Source: Fusobacterium naviforme (GTDB lineage Bacteria > Bacillota > Clostridia > Lachnospirales > Lachnospiraceae). Taken from it: DNA of 64,000 bases. A program made the translations under genes and the position numbers. Each line of letters starts with the position of its first letter. Position 1 is the first letter of the stretch. The DNA lies in assembly GCA_003014445.1 (NCBI GenBank), contig PYGH01000007.1:1-64000 (forward strand), in the 5' to 3' direction. Below the pieces are notes generated by a model that was given only the letters and a program-made list of their open reading frames with translations, ran no database searches and was not told where the DNA came from. Shown piece after piece: positions 18,501-27,506 of this stretch.

Positions 18501-18979
18501 GGCGTGAGAAGGTGAGGGGCGCGGAGGAGGCTTTTCGGGAGAGTCTTAAGGATATGAAGCCTAGCGGTCTGCTGAACGTGGATGACAGTGCGATGCAGCA
18601 TCTTTCGCAGGTTTTGGAAGAGGCTTCGGACATTCTGCCTGTCAGGGTGAAGGACGGTGCGCTGGTTCCGACTGAGCAGACGGTCTCGGAGCGTCGCTTT
18701 GGGCTGCTGAGGGAGTATGCGAGGCGCAGGGTATCACTTGCAGGAAGCGAGATTCTCTCCGGTGCGGCAGAGGCGCTGCCGCTGGAGGAGGAGAGGCAGC
18801 AGGCCTGTGACTACTGTCCGTACGGAGCAGTGTGCGGTTTTGACCGGAAGCTTCCGGGCTACGGCTACCGCAGGAACCGGAAGCGGGCGGCACAGGAGGT
18901 CTGGGAGGAGATAGACAGGAAACTTTTGGCCGGGACAGCAGAGACGGAAAAGCAGGGGACAGAGGAGGGAGCAGTATGA
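15530..18979 (+). CDS. addB: ATP-dependent helicase/nuclease AddAB, subunit AddB
   Basis: 1149 residues, the usual AddB length. The N-terminus MNYSFLFGPSGSGKTSC contains a Walker A-like loop, as in the Firmicutes AddB. The C-terminal RecB-type nuclease has KIVDYKTGKTGW. Four cysteines of the iron-sulfur cluster are in place: one in EEFCRCPYSHFLKYG and three in CDYCPYGAVCGF. AddAB processes double-strand breaks to 3' tails for RecA and degrades foreign DNA; AddB recognises Chi sites. ATG follows AGGAGGG. The stop overlaps addA by 4 bases (ATGA). Confidence 0.95.
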   Translation: MNYSFLFGPSGSGKTSCAFREMAEDSLSAPGKRFFILVPEQHGMLEQKRLLMLHPRHASGNVEVMSFNRLAYRVFAELNIRNPEFMDDSGKAMVLRRVASERAGALLLWRDRMKKAGFTENVKSMISECFQYGVRPEDLRRASEQGLPLPLRRKLSDLSVLYEGFRQFIEGKSLPKEELLQIFADHIEESTLLRGAVFLFDGFTGFTPVQYRIIERLFAVAERLRFVVTIGREADPYHRTGEEALFHMSAEMTARLIDLGSKNGAVHDRDVVLKTALRFPEGGALDFLERHFLRYDGEIMRESPAAIRLLAAANPAGEVSRCAEEILRLVKREGCRYRDIAVVAADFESYAPLLQHELRQQEIPCYFDRRLSVAANPLPELLRAALSCVTESFSGRSFLRFMKSGLVTEDREGAALCDSYMSLCGIRGFQKLSAPWEYVPPSMREESLSQLNALKDEVLSLLIPLRELFKEREATVGELARCLRELMEKLKVQEKLAAMHRHFEETQDAEHAREFQGVYDETVRILLEMELLLGEERLGREDMSGVLDAGLNEIRVGQIPAFADRVVVGDLMRSRLGEIRYLFLLGANDGVLPKRKQEGGVLTDRERESLKRAGIQLAPTAREDLGMQRYYLYRVLTQPSRGLYLSFAAQDSAGHAQSPSGIVNHIQSLFPELQPETARAEEPELLSSLMAERRLLRELRALRDREPQGREEELCFFERFLPAYCEEKTQLDRAETLISAACFRHEAERLAPEAARALYGELIQGSVTRMEEFCRCPYSHFLKYGLKLRELQSFSIESQDIGTLVHRAFELVFRAAGRSGSSLPELTAAEREELVERCIAEALSEDRRGLYRDSARNVWLIQKLSKLVKRGVAVMTAQLSRGDYRPLAAELTFSAEKNAALEQRLPQGILRLGGKVDRVDLCEDGDRIYVKIVDYKTGKTGWEPYRILSGSQLQLLIYLDAVTALLSAEHPEKRIVPGALFYAPVADSFCRREKVRGAEEAFRESLKDMKPSGLLNVDDSAMQHLSQVLEEASDILPVRVKDGALVPTEQTVSERRFGLLREYARRRVSLAGSEILSGAAEALPLEEERQQACDYCPYGAVCGFDRKLPGYGYRRNRKRAAQEVWEEIDRKLLAGTAETEKQGTEEGAV

Positions 18980-21900
18980 CAGTCTGGACAGCGGAGCAGA
19001 CAAGTGCCATTGCGCTGCGACATCGTCGCCTTCTGGTGTCGGCGGCGGCAGGAAGCGGAAAGACCGCAGTGCTCACGGAGCGCATTGTGCAGAGAATCAG
19101 TGATCCCGCGGAAGCGGTGGATATTGATGAGCTTCTCATCATGACCTTCACGCGGGCTGCTGCCGCTGAGATGCGGGAGCGCATACGAAAAAAGCTCTCG
19201 GAGCGACTCTCCGGCGGCGAAGCGGAGGTGAGTCCGGGAGTGAAGCAGCGCCTAAAAAAACAGGTTGCGCTGCTGGAGCTTGCTCAAATTACGACGATAG
19301 ACAGCTTCTGTCTCTCTGTGATCCGGGAGCATGCGGATCTCACGGAGCTGGATCCGGCTTTTCGCGTCGGCGGAGAGGAGGAGCTTTCGCTTCTCAGGGC
19401 GGATGTGATGGAGGAGCTTCTGGAGGAGCGCTATGCGAAAGGAGAGGCGGAGTTCCTGCGCTTTGCAGAGGGCTTCTCTCAGGGTAAGAGCGATGCCGGG
19501 ATCGGAGAATATGTGCTGTCTGTCTATCGCTTTTCGGAGAGTGCAGCCTGGCCGGAGGAGTGGCTCGCAAGCTGTGTGCGAGAAGCGGAGGAGAGCGCAG
19601 CTTCCCGGGAGGCGGCAGCAGGAACAGCCTGGGCGCGAGACCTTGTCACAGAACTGAAGCGCTATGCCGCGGCCCTTCTGGAGCGCGCGGAGGAGGCGCT
19701 TAAGCTGTGCCGGGAGGAGGATGGTCCTTCGGGCTACGGGCCGGCGATACAGGGAGAGCAGCAGAGGCTTTTGAAGCTATCCGCTGCAGAGAATCTCACG
19801 GAGCTTCAGTCCGCGCTCGCTGCATTCGCTTCCTTTGAAAGGCTCGGCAGAAATCCGAAGGGTACGGATCCGGAGAAGGCCGCGAGGGCAAAGGAGCTCA
19901 GGGAATTTTGGAAGGGGGAGCTTAAGAAGCTGTATGAGAGCTTTGCAGAACAGGAGGAGATACAGAGCGCGGAGGACAGAAAGGCGGAGGCAGAGACTGT
20001 CAGAGTCATCTGTGAGCTGACGGAGGACTTCCGCGCGCGCTACAGGGCGAAGAAGCGGGCAAGAAACCTGCTTGATTTTTCGGATCTTGAGCATCTGGCG
20101 CTCTCACTGCTCTGGGAAAAAGCGGAGGACGGAAGCCGGAGGCCCTCTGCGCTCGCGCGGGAGTATGCAGAGCATTTCCGAGAGATCTACGTCGACGAGT
20201 ATCAGGATTCAAACGGTGTGCAGGAGGCTCTGCTTCAGGCGATTGAGCACGGCGAGATCTTTCTGGTGGGCGATGTGAAGCAGTCTGTTTACGGCTTCCG
20301 TCAGGCACGGCCGGAGCTCTTCATGGAGAAGTACGGACACTACCGGAAATATGACATCTCCGGACCGGACTCTGCGATGCCGCCGGAGGGCTGCGATACC
20401 CGTGTGGATCTCAGAAAGAATTTCCGGAGCCGAGCAGAGCTTCTGAACAGCGTGAACGCTGTCTTTCAAAAGCTGATGGACACACCGGTCGGCGGCATCC
20501 GCTATGATGCGGATGCGGCGCTTTATCCCGGCGCGGACTTTCCGGAGGGAAGCAAAGGCGGAGCCTATGAGAGTGAGCTGCTGCTCACGGAATTGACGGA
20601 TGATGCGGAGGAGACGAGGGAGGAAGCGGAGGCCCGGCTCATCGCAGGGAGGATCCGGGAGCTCATGGATGCAGAGACGGGTCTCCGGGTGACAGAGGAC
20701 GGAATTCTGCGTCCGCTTCAATACAGTGATATTGCGATTCTGCTCCGCTCGGCGCGGGGCAGCTCGGAGCGCTATGTCAATGTGCTGATGGGGGAGGGCA
20801 TCCCTGCGGAGGCAGAGCAGCATACGGGTTATTTCAGCGCACCGGAGGTGAAGACCGTGCTCAGTCTCCTCTCTGCGATTGACAATCCTTTTCAGGATAT
20901 TCCGCTCGCGGCGGTGCTGCACTCGCCGCTTTGCGGTCTCTCGGAGACAGAGCTCGCACTCCTCTCGGCAGAGGGAGAGACGCGCCTTCTTGCGCAGGGA
21001 AAGGAGAAGTCCGCGCTGTGGGAGCGTCTTGCAGCAGTGCGGGGCGCGGGGCGCTTCCCAGAGGCGGAGCAGAAGCTGGAGCACATACTTCAGTTTCTCG
21101 ACGGGGCGGCGCAGAGGGCGAGCTACTTAAGTCTCCCGGCGCTGCTTCGGGAGCTCCTCTCGGAGAGCGGGTATCTAAGCTATGCGGCGGCGCTTCCCGG
21201 CGGCGAGGTGCGGAAGGCCAATCTGGATATGCTGGTCACGAAGGCCGGGGAGTTCGAGCGAACCGGCTATCGGGGACTCTATGACTTTGTGCGTTACATC
21301 GAGCTCCTGAAAAAATACAATACGGACTACGGCGAGGCCCAGACAGGAGAGAGCCGGGGGGATGCAGTGCGCATCATGACGATACATAAGTCAAAGGGGC
21401 TGGAGTTTCCGCTCGTCTTTCTTGCAGGAACCGGGAAGCGATTCAATCTCCGGGACAGCAGTGCCGGGATTATTGTGGATCAGGATTTCGGCATCGCTGC
21501 GGACTGTGTGGATCTTAAGCTTCGCACGAAGGGAAGCACGCTGAAGAAACGGGCGCTCGCATGGCACATGAGGACACAGTTTCTGGGAGAGGAGCTGCGG
21601 GTGCTCTATGTTGCGATGACGCGGGCGAAGGAGAAGCTCATTGTCACAGCCACAGTACAGAATGCGGAGAAAAGACTCTCAGAGCTGGAGACCGCGTCAG
21701 ATTTCCGTCCGGACAGCGCGGATGTGCGGGCAGCGGGCTGCTGCCTCGACTGGCTCCTGCTTGCGATGCGGGGGGATCCGGCACGCTGCTGCTTTCGCGT
21801 GACGCTGAGAGCGCAGGAAGCGCTCGCCGCGGAAATGGAACAGAGCGGCGCAGAGGCGGAGGCGCTGGAACAGCGCCTCCGGGCGCTCATAGTTCTTCCG

Positions 21901-22650
21901 GCCTCGGAGGAGGGCAGGGAACAGCTTGCGGCGCTCCGTTTTTCTTACCCGCATGAGGCGGATACGACACTCTATGGCAAGCGCTCTGTCTCAGAGCTGA
22001 AATACCTGGGGCAGGATGAGGATGATGCCGATGCCTGGCGGCCGGACTTCACGGCGCAGAAAGAGACGGAGGCAGAATCTGCGGAGAGCGGAGCAGAGCG
22101 CGTGCAGAGAGGCAGTCTTCGCGGCGCTCAGCGCGGCACAGCTTATCACAGAGTGATGGAACACTTCGACTACAGTCTGCTCACAGGAGACGGGGGAGCG
22201 CCCTCTGAAACCCAGATTCGGGCTGCACTCTCAGAGCTCATCGACTCGGAGCTCTTCACAGAGGAGGAGAGAGCTGCGCTGAAAACAGAGGATTTTGTGT
22301 GCTTCTTCTGCTCGGAGCTGGGACAGCGCATGGCGCACGCCATGCAGCGCGGGGTGCTCCGGAGAGAGGCGCAGTTCGTCATGGCAGTTGCCGCTTCAGA
22401 GCTTGATCCGGGCACGGCCTCTGAGGAGCCGGTGCTTGTGCAGGGCGTGATCGATGCGTGGTTTGAGGAGGAGGGCGAGCTGGTGGTCGTCGACTACAAG
22501 ACAGATCATATCGCTGCAGAGGAGGAACTGAAGCGGCGCTATCGCGTACAGCTTGGACTCTACGCGCGGGCGCTCCAGATGATGGAGGGGAAGAAGCCAT
22601 CGGAGCTGCTGCTCTGGTCCTTTGCTCTGGGCAGGGCAATCCGCTTGTGA
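18976..22650 (+). CDS. addA: ATP-dependent helicase/nuclease AddAB, subunit AddA
   Basis: 1224 residues. UvrD-type helicase motifs run in order: WTAEQTSAI (Q motif), SAAAGSGKTAVLTERIV (Walker A), LLIMTFTRAAAAEMRERI (Ia), YVDEYQDSNGVQEALL (Walker B), GDVKQSVYGFRQARPELF (III), RIMTIHKSKGLEFPLVF (V) and LRVLYVAMTRAKEKL (VI). The C-terminal nuclease domain shows AYHRVMEHFDY and VVVDYKTDHI. It is the motor and one nuclease of the break-processing complex with AddB. The promoter of the next operon overlaps its 3' end. Confidence 0.96.
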   Translation: MTVWTAEQTSAIALRHRRLLVSAAAGSGKTAVLTERIVQRISDPAEAVDIDELLIMTFTRAAAAEMRERIRKKLSERLSGGEAEVSPGVKQRLKKQVALLELAQITTIDSFCLSVIREHADLTELDPAFRVGGEEELSLLRADVMEELLEERYAKGEAEFLRFAEGFSQGKSDAGIGEYVLSVYRFSESAAWPEEWLASCVREAEESAASREAAAGTAWARDLVTELKRYAAALLERAEEALKLCREEDGPSGYGPAIQGEQQRLLKLSAAENLTELQSALAAFASFERLGRNPKGTDPEKAARAKELREFWKGELKKLYESFAEQEEIQSAEDRKAEAETVRVICELTEDFRARYRAKKRARNLLDFSDLEHLALSLLWEKAEDGSRRPSALAREYAEHFREIYVDEYQDSNGVQEALLQAIEHGEIFLVGDVKQSVYGFRQARPELFMEKYGHYRKYDISGPDSAMPPEGCDTRVDLRKNFRSRAELLNSVNAVFQKLMDTPVGGIRYDADAALYPGADFPEGSKGGAYESELLLTELTDDAEETREEAEARLIAGRIRELMDAETGLRVTEDGILRPLQYSDIAILLRSARGSSERYVNVLMGEGIPAEAEQHTGYFSAPEVKTVLSLLSAIDNPFQDIPLAAVLHSPLCGLSETELALLSAEGETRLLAQGKEKSALWERLAAVRGAGRFPEAEQKLEHILQFLDGAAQRASYLSLPALLRELLSESGYLSYAAALPGGEVRKANLDMLVTKAGEFERTGYRGLYDFVRYIELLKKYNTDYGEAQTGESRGDAVRIMTIHKSKGLEFPLVFLAGTGKRFNLRDSSAGIIVDQDFGIAADCVDLKLRTKGSTLKKRALAWHMRTQFLGEELRVLYVAMTRAKEKLIVTATVQNAEKRLSELETASDFRPDSADVRAAGCCLDWLLLAMRGDPARCCFRVTLRAQEALAAEMEQSGAEAEALEQRLRALIVLPASEEGREQLAALRFSYPHEADTTLYGKRSVSELKYLGQDEDDADAWRPDFTAQKETEAESAESGAERVQRGSLRGAQRGTAYHRVMEHFDYSLLTGDGGAPSETQIRAALSELIDSELFTEEERAALKTEDFVCFFCSELGQRMAHAMQRGVLRREAQFVMAVAASELDPGTASEEPVLVQGVIDAWFEEEGELVVVDYKTDHIAAEEELKRRYRVQLGLYARALQMMEGKKPSELLLWSFALGRAIRL

Positions 22651-22673
22651 AGCAAGGGAATTTGCTGTATACT
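22645..22673 (+). promoter_or_regulatory. Sigma-A promoter for the nusB operon
   Basis: TTGTGA (22645-22650) and TATACT (22668-22673) are separated by 17 bases. The -35 hexamer lies within the last codons of addA. The predicted leader to the nusB ATG is about 65 bases. Confidence 0.65.
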
Positions 22674-22743
22674 GCGCTAAGGAAGCACTGCTTTAATCAG
22701 TATGCTTCAAAAGGATTCACTTTTATTTCAGAAAGGATGCAGC

Positions 22744-23187
22744 ATGACGAGACGAACGCTCAGAGAGCATTGTTTTAAGATGCTCTTCTGCACGGATTTT
22801 TACCCTCCGGAGGAAGCGGAGGAACAGATCGAGGATTATTTTCGTTCCCGCGAGGAGGAGGAGACAGACACTGAGGGGCGGACAGAGCTCGTGCACCGGG
22901 TTCAGCTCTCCCCCGAGGAAGAGGCAGAGTGTCATGAAAAGGTAGATGCCTGCCTTCAGAGACTTCCGGAAATCGACAGGGCGCTGGAGGAAGCCTCCGA
23001 GGGCTGGAGCTTAAAGCGCATGGGGCGCGTGGAGCTCACAATCCTTCGCCTTGCTCTCTATGAGCTTCGCTATGACGAGAGTGTACCGGAGAAGGTCGCG
23101 ATCAACGAGGCGATAGAGCTCGCAAAGAGATTTGGCGGGGAGGAAGCTCCGTCCTTTGTAAACGGAATTCTGGCGAAGCTGGTCTGA
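22744..23187 (+). CDS. nusB: Transcription antitermination factor NusB
   Basis: 147 residues from ATG 22744, after GAAAGGA; an upstream in-frame ATG at 22702 lacks a ribosome site. All-helical NusB features are seen: [18 protein letters not shown] at the N-terminus, [20 protein letters not shown], and [20 protein letters not shown] with [10 protein letters not shown] at the end. The middle has an acidic insert ([12 protein letters not shown]). NusB with NusE/S10 binds boxA RNA and prevents early termination in rRNA operons. It opens a long operon reaching at least recN. Confidence 0.95.
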   Translation: MTRRTLREHCFKMLFCTDFYPPEEAEEQIEDYFRSREEEETDTEGRTELVHRVQLSPEEEAECHEKVDACLQRLPEIDRALEEASEGWSLKRMGRVELTILRLALYELRYDESVPEKVAINEAIELAKRFGGEEAPSFVNGILAKLV

Positions 23188-23188
23188 G

Positions 23189-24391
23189 ATGGCTGGAATT
23201 TATACAGTCACAGCGGTGAATTCTTACCTTGGGAATCTGTTTCGTGAGGATTTCCTTTTGCGGAGAATACGCGTTCGCGGCGAGGTTTCCAATGTAAAGT
23301 ACCACAGCTCAGGGCATCTTTACTTCACATTGAAGGATGCGGGAGGGACTCTTTCGGCCGTTATGTTTGCGAGTCAGAGGAAGGGTCTCTCTTTTCGGAT
23401 GCGGGAAGGTCAGAAGGTCATTGCGGATGGCTCGGTGGAGGTCTATGAACGCGGTGGGGTATATCAGCTCTATGCGACGAAAATAGAGGAGGAGGGACGC
23501 GGAGATCTGTATGCGGCCTTTTTAAAGCGCAAGGCAGAGCTTGAGGAGATGGGAATGTTCTCCGGGGTGTATAAGCAGGAGATCCCTGCGCTCGTGAATA
23601 CCCTTGGCATTGTTACCGCGCCGACCGGCGCGGCCATACAGGATATCATCAATGTCTCCACCAGAAGAAACCCTTACATCCGTCTGGTGCTGTACCCCGC
23701 ACTGGTGCAGGGGGAGCACGCGGCAGAGAGTATCGTCCGCGGCATACAGGCGCTTGATGCATACGGGGTGGACGCTATGATTGTAGGGCGCGGCGGCGGC
23801 TCGATCGAGGATCTCTGGGCCTTCAATGAGGAAGCTGTGGCGCGGGCCATCTTTGCATGCCGGACACCGCTTATCTCCGCTGTGGGACATGAGACAGATT
23901 TTACGATTGCAGATTTTGTTGCGGATTTGCGCGCGCCGACGCCGAGTGCGGCGGCAGAGCTCGCGGTGACAGATATGGGACGCTTTCTGTCAGAGCTCAG
24001 GCAGTATCGCGAGCGACTCCTAGGGGCGCTGCGGCAGAAGCTTGATTCGGAGCGGACTGCAGTGCGGGAGGCGGAGCTGAGACTCAGGGTCAGGACTCCC
24101 GGACACAGGATACGGGAGAGACGCTCGGAGACCGAGGCTCTGCGCCTGAGATTGTTGAATGTGATGCAGGAGAAGCAGAGCGCGGTACGGCATCGCTTCC
24201 AGAGGAATACAGACCGGCTGGAGGCACTGTCTCCGCTGCGGCGGCTTACAGGCGGTTTCGCCTATATTCAGGACAGTAGTTCGCGCGCAGTGCAGGCGGC
24301 AGCGGAGCTGCACAGGGGCGAACACATCTCCCTGCGCTTCTCAGATGGAAGCATAGAGGCAGTGACCGCATCGGATCCAAAGCCATTGTGA
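23189..24391 (+). CDS. xseA: Exodeoxyribonuclease VII large subunit
   Basis: 400 residues. An N-terminal OB fold (YTVTAVNSYLGNLFRED, VRGEVSNVKYHSSGHLYFTL) is followed by the catalytic core with VTAPTGAAIQDIINVSTRRN, the glycine-rich GRGGGSIEDLWAFNEE and SAVGHETDFTIADFVADLRA. A long charged helix (about residues 260-350) is where the small subunits bind. ExoVII degrades single-stranded DNA from both ends. Starts one base after the nusB stop. Confidence 0.96.
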   Translation: MAGIYTVTAVNSYLGNLFREDFLLRRIRVRGEVSNVKYHSSGHLYFTLKDAGGTLSAVMFASQRKGLSFRMREGQKVIADGSVEVYERGGVYQLYATKIEEEGRGDLYAAFLKRKAELEEMGMFSGVYKQEIPALVNTLGIVTAPTGAAIQDIINVSTRRNPYIRLVLYPALVQGEHAAESIVRGIQALDAYGVDAMIVGRGGGSIEDLWAFNEEAVARAIFACRTPLISAVGHETDFTIADFVADLRAPTPSAAAELAVTDMGRFLSELRQYRERLLGALRQKLDSERTAVREAELRLRVRTPGHRIRERRSETEALRLRLLNVMQEKQSAVRHRFQRNTDRLEALSPLRRLTGGFAYIQDSSSRAVQAAAELHRGEHISLRFSDGSIEAVTASDPKPL

Positions 24392-24492
24392 TAAAAGCGG
24401 ACAGCCAAGCGGACTGTATACTGCAGTGCGGCATCAGAAATAAGAAAAAACATACAGACAGCTCAGCTGAGCGGGAGGACAGGTAAGCAAAA

Positions 24493-24720
24493 ATGGAAGG
24501 CACAACAGGAGACAAACGACCGGGAGGAAGAAAAAACACGGTTGAAGCATCCCTCAAAAAACTGGAAGCAGTTCTTGAAAAGCTGGAGGATCGGGGCACG
24601 CCGCTCGAGCGGTCTTTTTCCCTCTATGCACAGGGAATGGAACTGGTGAAAGATATCAACGCAAAGATTGATAAGGTAGAAAAGCAGATGCTGATACTCG
24701 AGGGAGAAGGCCATGAGTGA
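24493..24720 (+). CDS. xseB: Exodeoxyribonuclease VII small subunit
   Basis: 75 residues. Family marks are LKKLEAVLEKLEDRGTPLER and SFSLYAQGMELVKDINAKID, forming the helix hairpin that binds XseA. It follows xseA after about 100 bases and overlaps ispA by 8 bases. Confidence 0.93.
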   Translation: MEGTTGDKRPGGRKNTVEASLKKLEAVLEKLEDRGTPLERSFSLYAQGMELVKDINAKIDKVEKQMLILEGEGHE

Positions 24721-25615
24721 ATTTCATTATGACAGTACGGAAGTGAATGGAATCCTGCGGGAATTTCTTCCCGAGGTCAGAGGATTGCAGAAGACGGTGA
24801 TCCAGGCCATGGACGAGGCTGTGGAGAACGGCGGAAAGCGGGTGCGGCCCATCTTGATGTATGAGACCTGCCGCTGCTTTGCCGAGGCCTGCGGCGAGGA
24901 GAAGGAGCAGTGGATTGGAGATATCGCCCCTTTTATGGCAGCAATCGAGATGATACACAGCTTTTCGCTGGTGCATGATGATCTGCCCTGCATGGACAAC
25001 GATACCCTGCGGCGCGGAAGGCCCACAACCTGGTACAGCTACGGTGAGGCCATGGGGACGCTCGCGGGAGACGGGCTGGTGCTGGAGGCGATGTACATCG
25101 CCGGGAAGAGCGCCGCAGAATCAAAGGAACCCGGACGAGCGGCGGAGGCGCTGCGTATTCTGGGAGAGAAGAGCGGCATACGCGGAATGCTGGGCGGACA
25201 GTCCGTGGATGTGGAGGAGACAGGAAATCCGCTTGATGAGGATCAGCTGAATTTTATCTATCGTCTGAAGACCGCTGCGCTGATCGAGGCCTCTCTGATG
25301 ATAGGAGCGGTGATCGGCGGGGCCACGGCGAGAGAGACGGACACGATAGAGAAAATCGGAAAAAACATTGGCATCGCCTTTCAGATCCGCGACGATATTC
25401 TCGATGAGATTTCGACGGAGGAGGAGCTGGGAAAGCCGATCCATTCGGATGAGAGAAACAATAAGACGACCTATGTCACGCTGTACGGTCTTGAGAGGGC
25501 TGAGGCCGAGGTGCGCCGACTCTCTTCCGAGGCGAGGGAGCTGCTCGAGGAGCTTCCGGGAGATAAGGAGACTCTGCTTTCTCTGATAGAAATGCTGACG
25601 GAGCGGACACACTGA
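24713..25615 (+). CDS. ispA: Polyprenyl (farnesyl) diphosphate synthase
   Basis: 300 residues. The first aspartate-rich motif is LVHDDLPCMDNDTLRRGRPT and the second is FQIRDDILDE, both binding Mg-diphosphate. GGKRVRP near the N-terminus binds isopentenyl diphosphate, and GGQSVDVE is the usual loop between them. The enzyme condenses isopentenyl and dimethylallyl diphosphates to geranyl and then farnesyl diphosphate, feeding undecaprenyl phosphate and quinone synthesis. The dxs gene for precursor supply follows 28 bases downstream. Confidence 0.94.
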   Translation: MSEFHYDSTEVNGILREFLPEVRGLQKTVIQAMDEAVENGGKRVRPILMYETCRCFAEACGEEKEQWIGDIAPFMAAIEMIHSFSLVHDDLPCMDNDTLRRGRPTTWYSYGEAMGTLAGDGLVLEAMYIAGKSAAESKEPGRAAEALRILGEKSGIRGMLGGQSVDVEETGNPLDEDQLNFIYRLKTAALIEASLMIGAVIGGATARETDTIEKIGKNIGIAFQIRDDILDEISTEEELGKPIHSDERNNKTTYVTLYGLERAEAEVRRLSSEARELLEELPGDKETLLSLIEMLTERTH

Positions 25616-25643
25616 GGCTTTCGGAGGCGGGAAGAGGATAGGA

Positions 25644-27506
25644 ATGGTACTGGAACGGATCAACGGACCGGAGGATATACGAAAAATACCAAAAAATGAG
25701 CTGCCAAGGCTGGCGCAGGAGATCAGAAGCTTTCTGATCGAGAGCACCAGCGTTACCGGAGGTCATCTCGCCAGTAACCTCGGCGTCGTGGAACTCACGA
25801 TGGCGATGTACCTTGCGTTTCAGCCCCCGAAGGACAAAATCATCTGGGATGTGGGACATCAGTCCTATACGCATAAGATACTGAGCGGCAGAAAGAATGC
25901 CTTTGCAGAGCTGCGCCGTTTCGGGGGAATTGCGGGCTTCCCGAAGCGCGGGGAGAGCCCCTGCGACGCCTTCAATACGGGCCACTCCTCGACCTCCATT
26001 TCTGCGGGAGTGGGAATGGCGGCGGCACGGGATCTGCGCGGAGAGCATTATCATATTGTCTCCGTGATAGGAGACGGTGCGCTGACCGGCGGTATGGCCT
26101 ATGAGGCGCTGAATAATGCCGGACGTCTCAGGAAGAATTTTATCATCGTTCTGAACGATAACCGCATGTCCATCTCAGAAAATGTCGGGGGAATGTCGCA
26201 GTATCTGAACTCCATCCGGACCTCGGCGGGCTACAACCGTCTGAAGGAGCAGGTCGCGGGTACGCTGGGAAATCTACCTGGCATCGGCCCGAATATCGTG
26301 GAACATCTCAAAAACACCAAGAACGGGATCAAGCAGATGTTGCTTCCGGGCATGCTCTTTGAAAATCTCGGGATCACCTATCTGGGACCGGTGGACGGAC
26401 ATGATATCCGCACGCTGGTGCGTACCTTTGAGGAGGCAAAGCGCCTGAACCACGCGGTGATCGTTCATGTTCTGACAAAAAAGGGGAAGGGCTACAGGCC
26501 GGCGGAGCTAAGACCCGATCAGTTTCACGGCGTGGGGCCCTTTGATCTCGCGACGGGCAGGGCAAAGAAACAGAAGGAGTTTCCGGACTACACGGATGTG
26601 TTTTCCAGAAAGCTTATCTCCATGGCAGAGCGCGATCCGCGCATCGTCGCGGTCACGGCCGCCATGCCGGATGGAACAGGGCTTGCTGCCTTCGGAAAGA
26701 AGTTGCCGGAGCGCTTCTTTGATGTGGGAATCGCCGAGCAGCATGCGGTGACGAGCGCCGCAGGTCTCGCGGCAGGAGGAATGAAGCCGGTGGTCGCGGT
26801 CTACTCCTCCTTTTTGCAGAGAGGCTTTGATCAGATTCTGCATGATGTCTGCATTCAGAATCTGCCGGTGGTTTTTGCGATTGACCGGGCGGGACTTGTC
26901 GGAGCGGACGGAGAGACGCATCAGGGCATATTCGATCTCTCTTTTCTTGGCTGCATCCCGAATATGACCATACTTGCGCCGAAGAATCTCTGGGAGCTGG
27001 AGGATGAGCTGGAATTTGCCTGTTCCTACGGCGGGCCCATTGCCCTGCGCTATCCGAGAGGACAGGCTTATCGCGGCCTTCCGGAGTTCCGCAGTCCGAT
27101 CCGGTTTGGCCGGGGAGAGCTGCTCTATGAGGAGGAGGAGACAGCGATCGTCGCGGTCGGAAGCATGGTCAGCACGGGGGAGCACGTCAGAAGCAAGCTG
27201 AAGGCAATGGGACATCCATGTACGCTTGCAAATGCCCGCTTTATAAAGCCGATTGACACAGAACTCCTCGCACATCTGGCGGAGCATCACAGCCGCATCG
27301 TGACAATGGAGGAAAATGTTTTAAACGGGGGATTCGGCATGCGCGTTGCGGACTGGTACCGGGAGCACCATCCGGAGATCTCCGTCACGCATATTGCGCT
27401 TCCGGACGCCTATGTGGAGCACGGGGATGTCTCTGTACTCAGAGAGCATCTCGGCATAGATTCGGATTCGATACTTAAGAAGTTGAAGGAACTGTACAGA
27501 TTATGA
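25644..27506 (+). CDS. dxs: 1-deoxy-D-xylulose-5-phosphate synthase
   Basis: 620 residues, full length. The thiamine diphosphate motif is VIGDGALTGGMAYEALNNAG with NDNRMSISENVGGMSQYL. The N-terminus has SVTGGHLASNLGVVELTMA and WDVGHQSYTHKILSGR. The pyrimidine domain has DVGIAEQHAVTSAAGLAAGG and DRAGLVGADGETHQGIFD. It joins pyruvate and glyceraldehyde 3-phosphate to give DXP, first step of the MEP isoprenoid route. The stop overlaps tlyA by 4 bases. ispH of the same route lies at 42926. Confidence 0.97.
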   Translation: MVLERINGPEDIRKIPKNELPRLAQEIRSFLIESTSVTGGHLASNLGVVELTMAMYLAFQPPKDKIIWDVGHQSYTHKILSGRKNAFAELRRFGGIAGFPKRGESPCDAFNTGHSSTSISAGVGMAAARDLRGEHYHIVSVIGDGALTGGMAYEALNNAGRLRKNFIIVLNDNRMSISENVGGMSQYLNSIRTSAGYNRLKEQVAGTLGNLPGIGPNIVEHLKNTKNGIKQMLLPGMLFENLGITYLGPVDGHDIRTLVRTFEEAKRLNHAVIVHVLTKKGKGYRPAELRPDQFHGVGPFDLATGRAKKQKEFPDYTDVFSRKLISMAERDPRIVAVTAAMPDGTGLAAFGKKLPERFFDVGIAEQHAVTSAAGLAAGGMKPVVAVYSSFLQRGFDQILHDVCIQNLPVVFAIDRAGLVGADGETHQGIFDLSFLGCIPNMTILAPKNLWELEDELEFACSYGGPIALRYPRGQAYRGLPEFRSPIRFGRGELLYEEEETAIVAVGSMVSTGEHVRSKLKAMGHPCTLANARFIKPIDTELLAHLAEHHSRIVTMEENVLNGGFGMRVADWYREHHPEISVTHIALPDAYVEHGDVSVLREHLGIDSDSILKKLKELYRL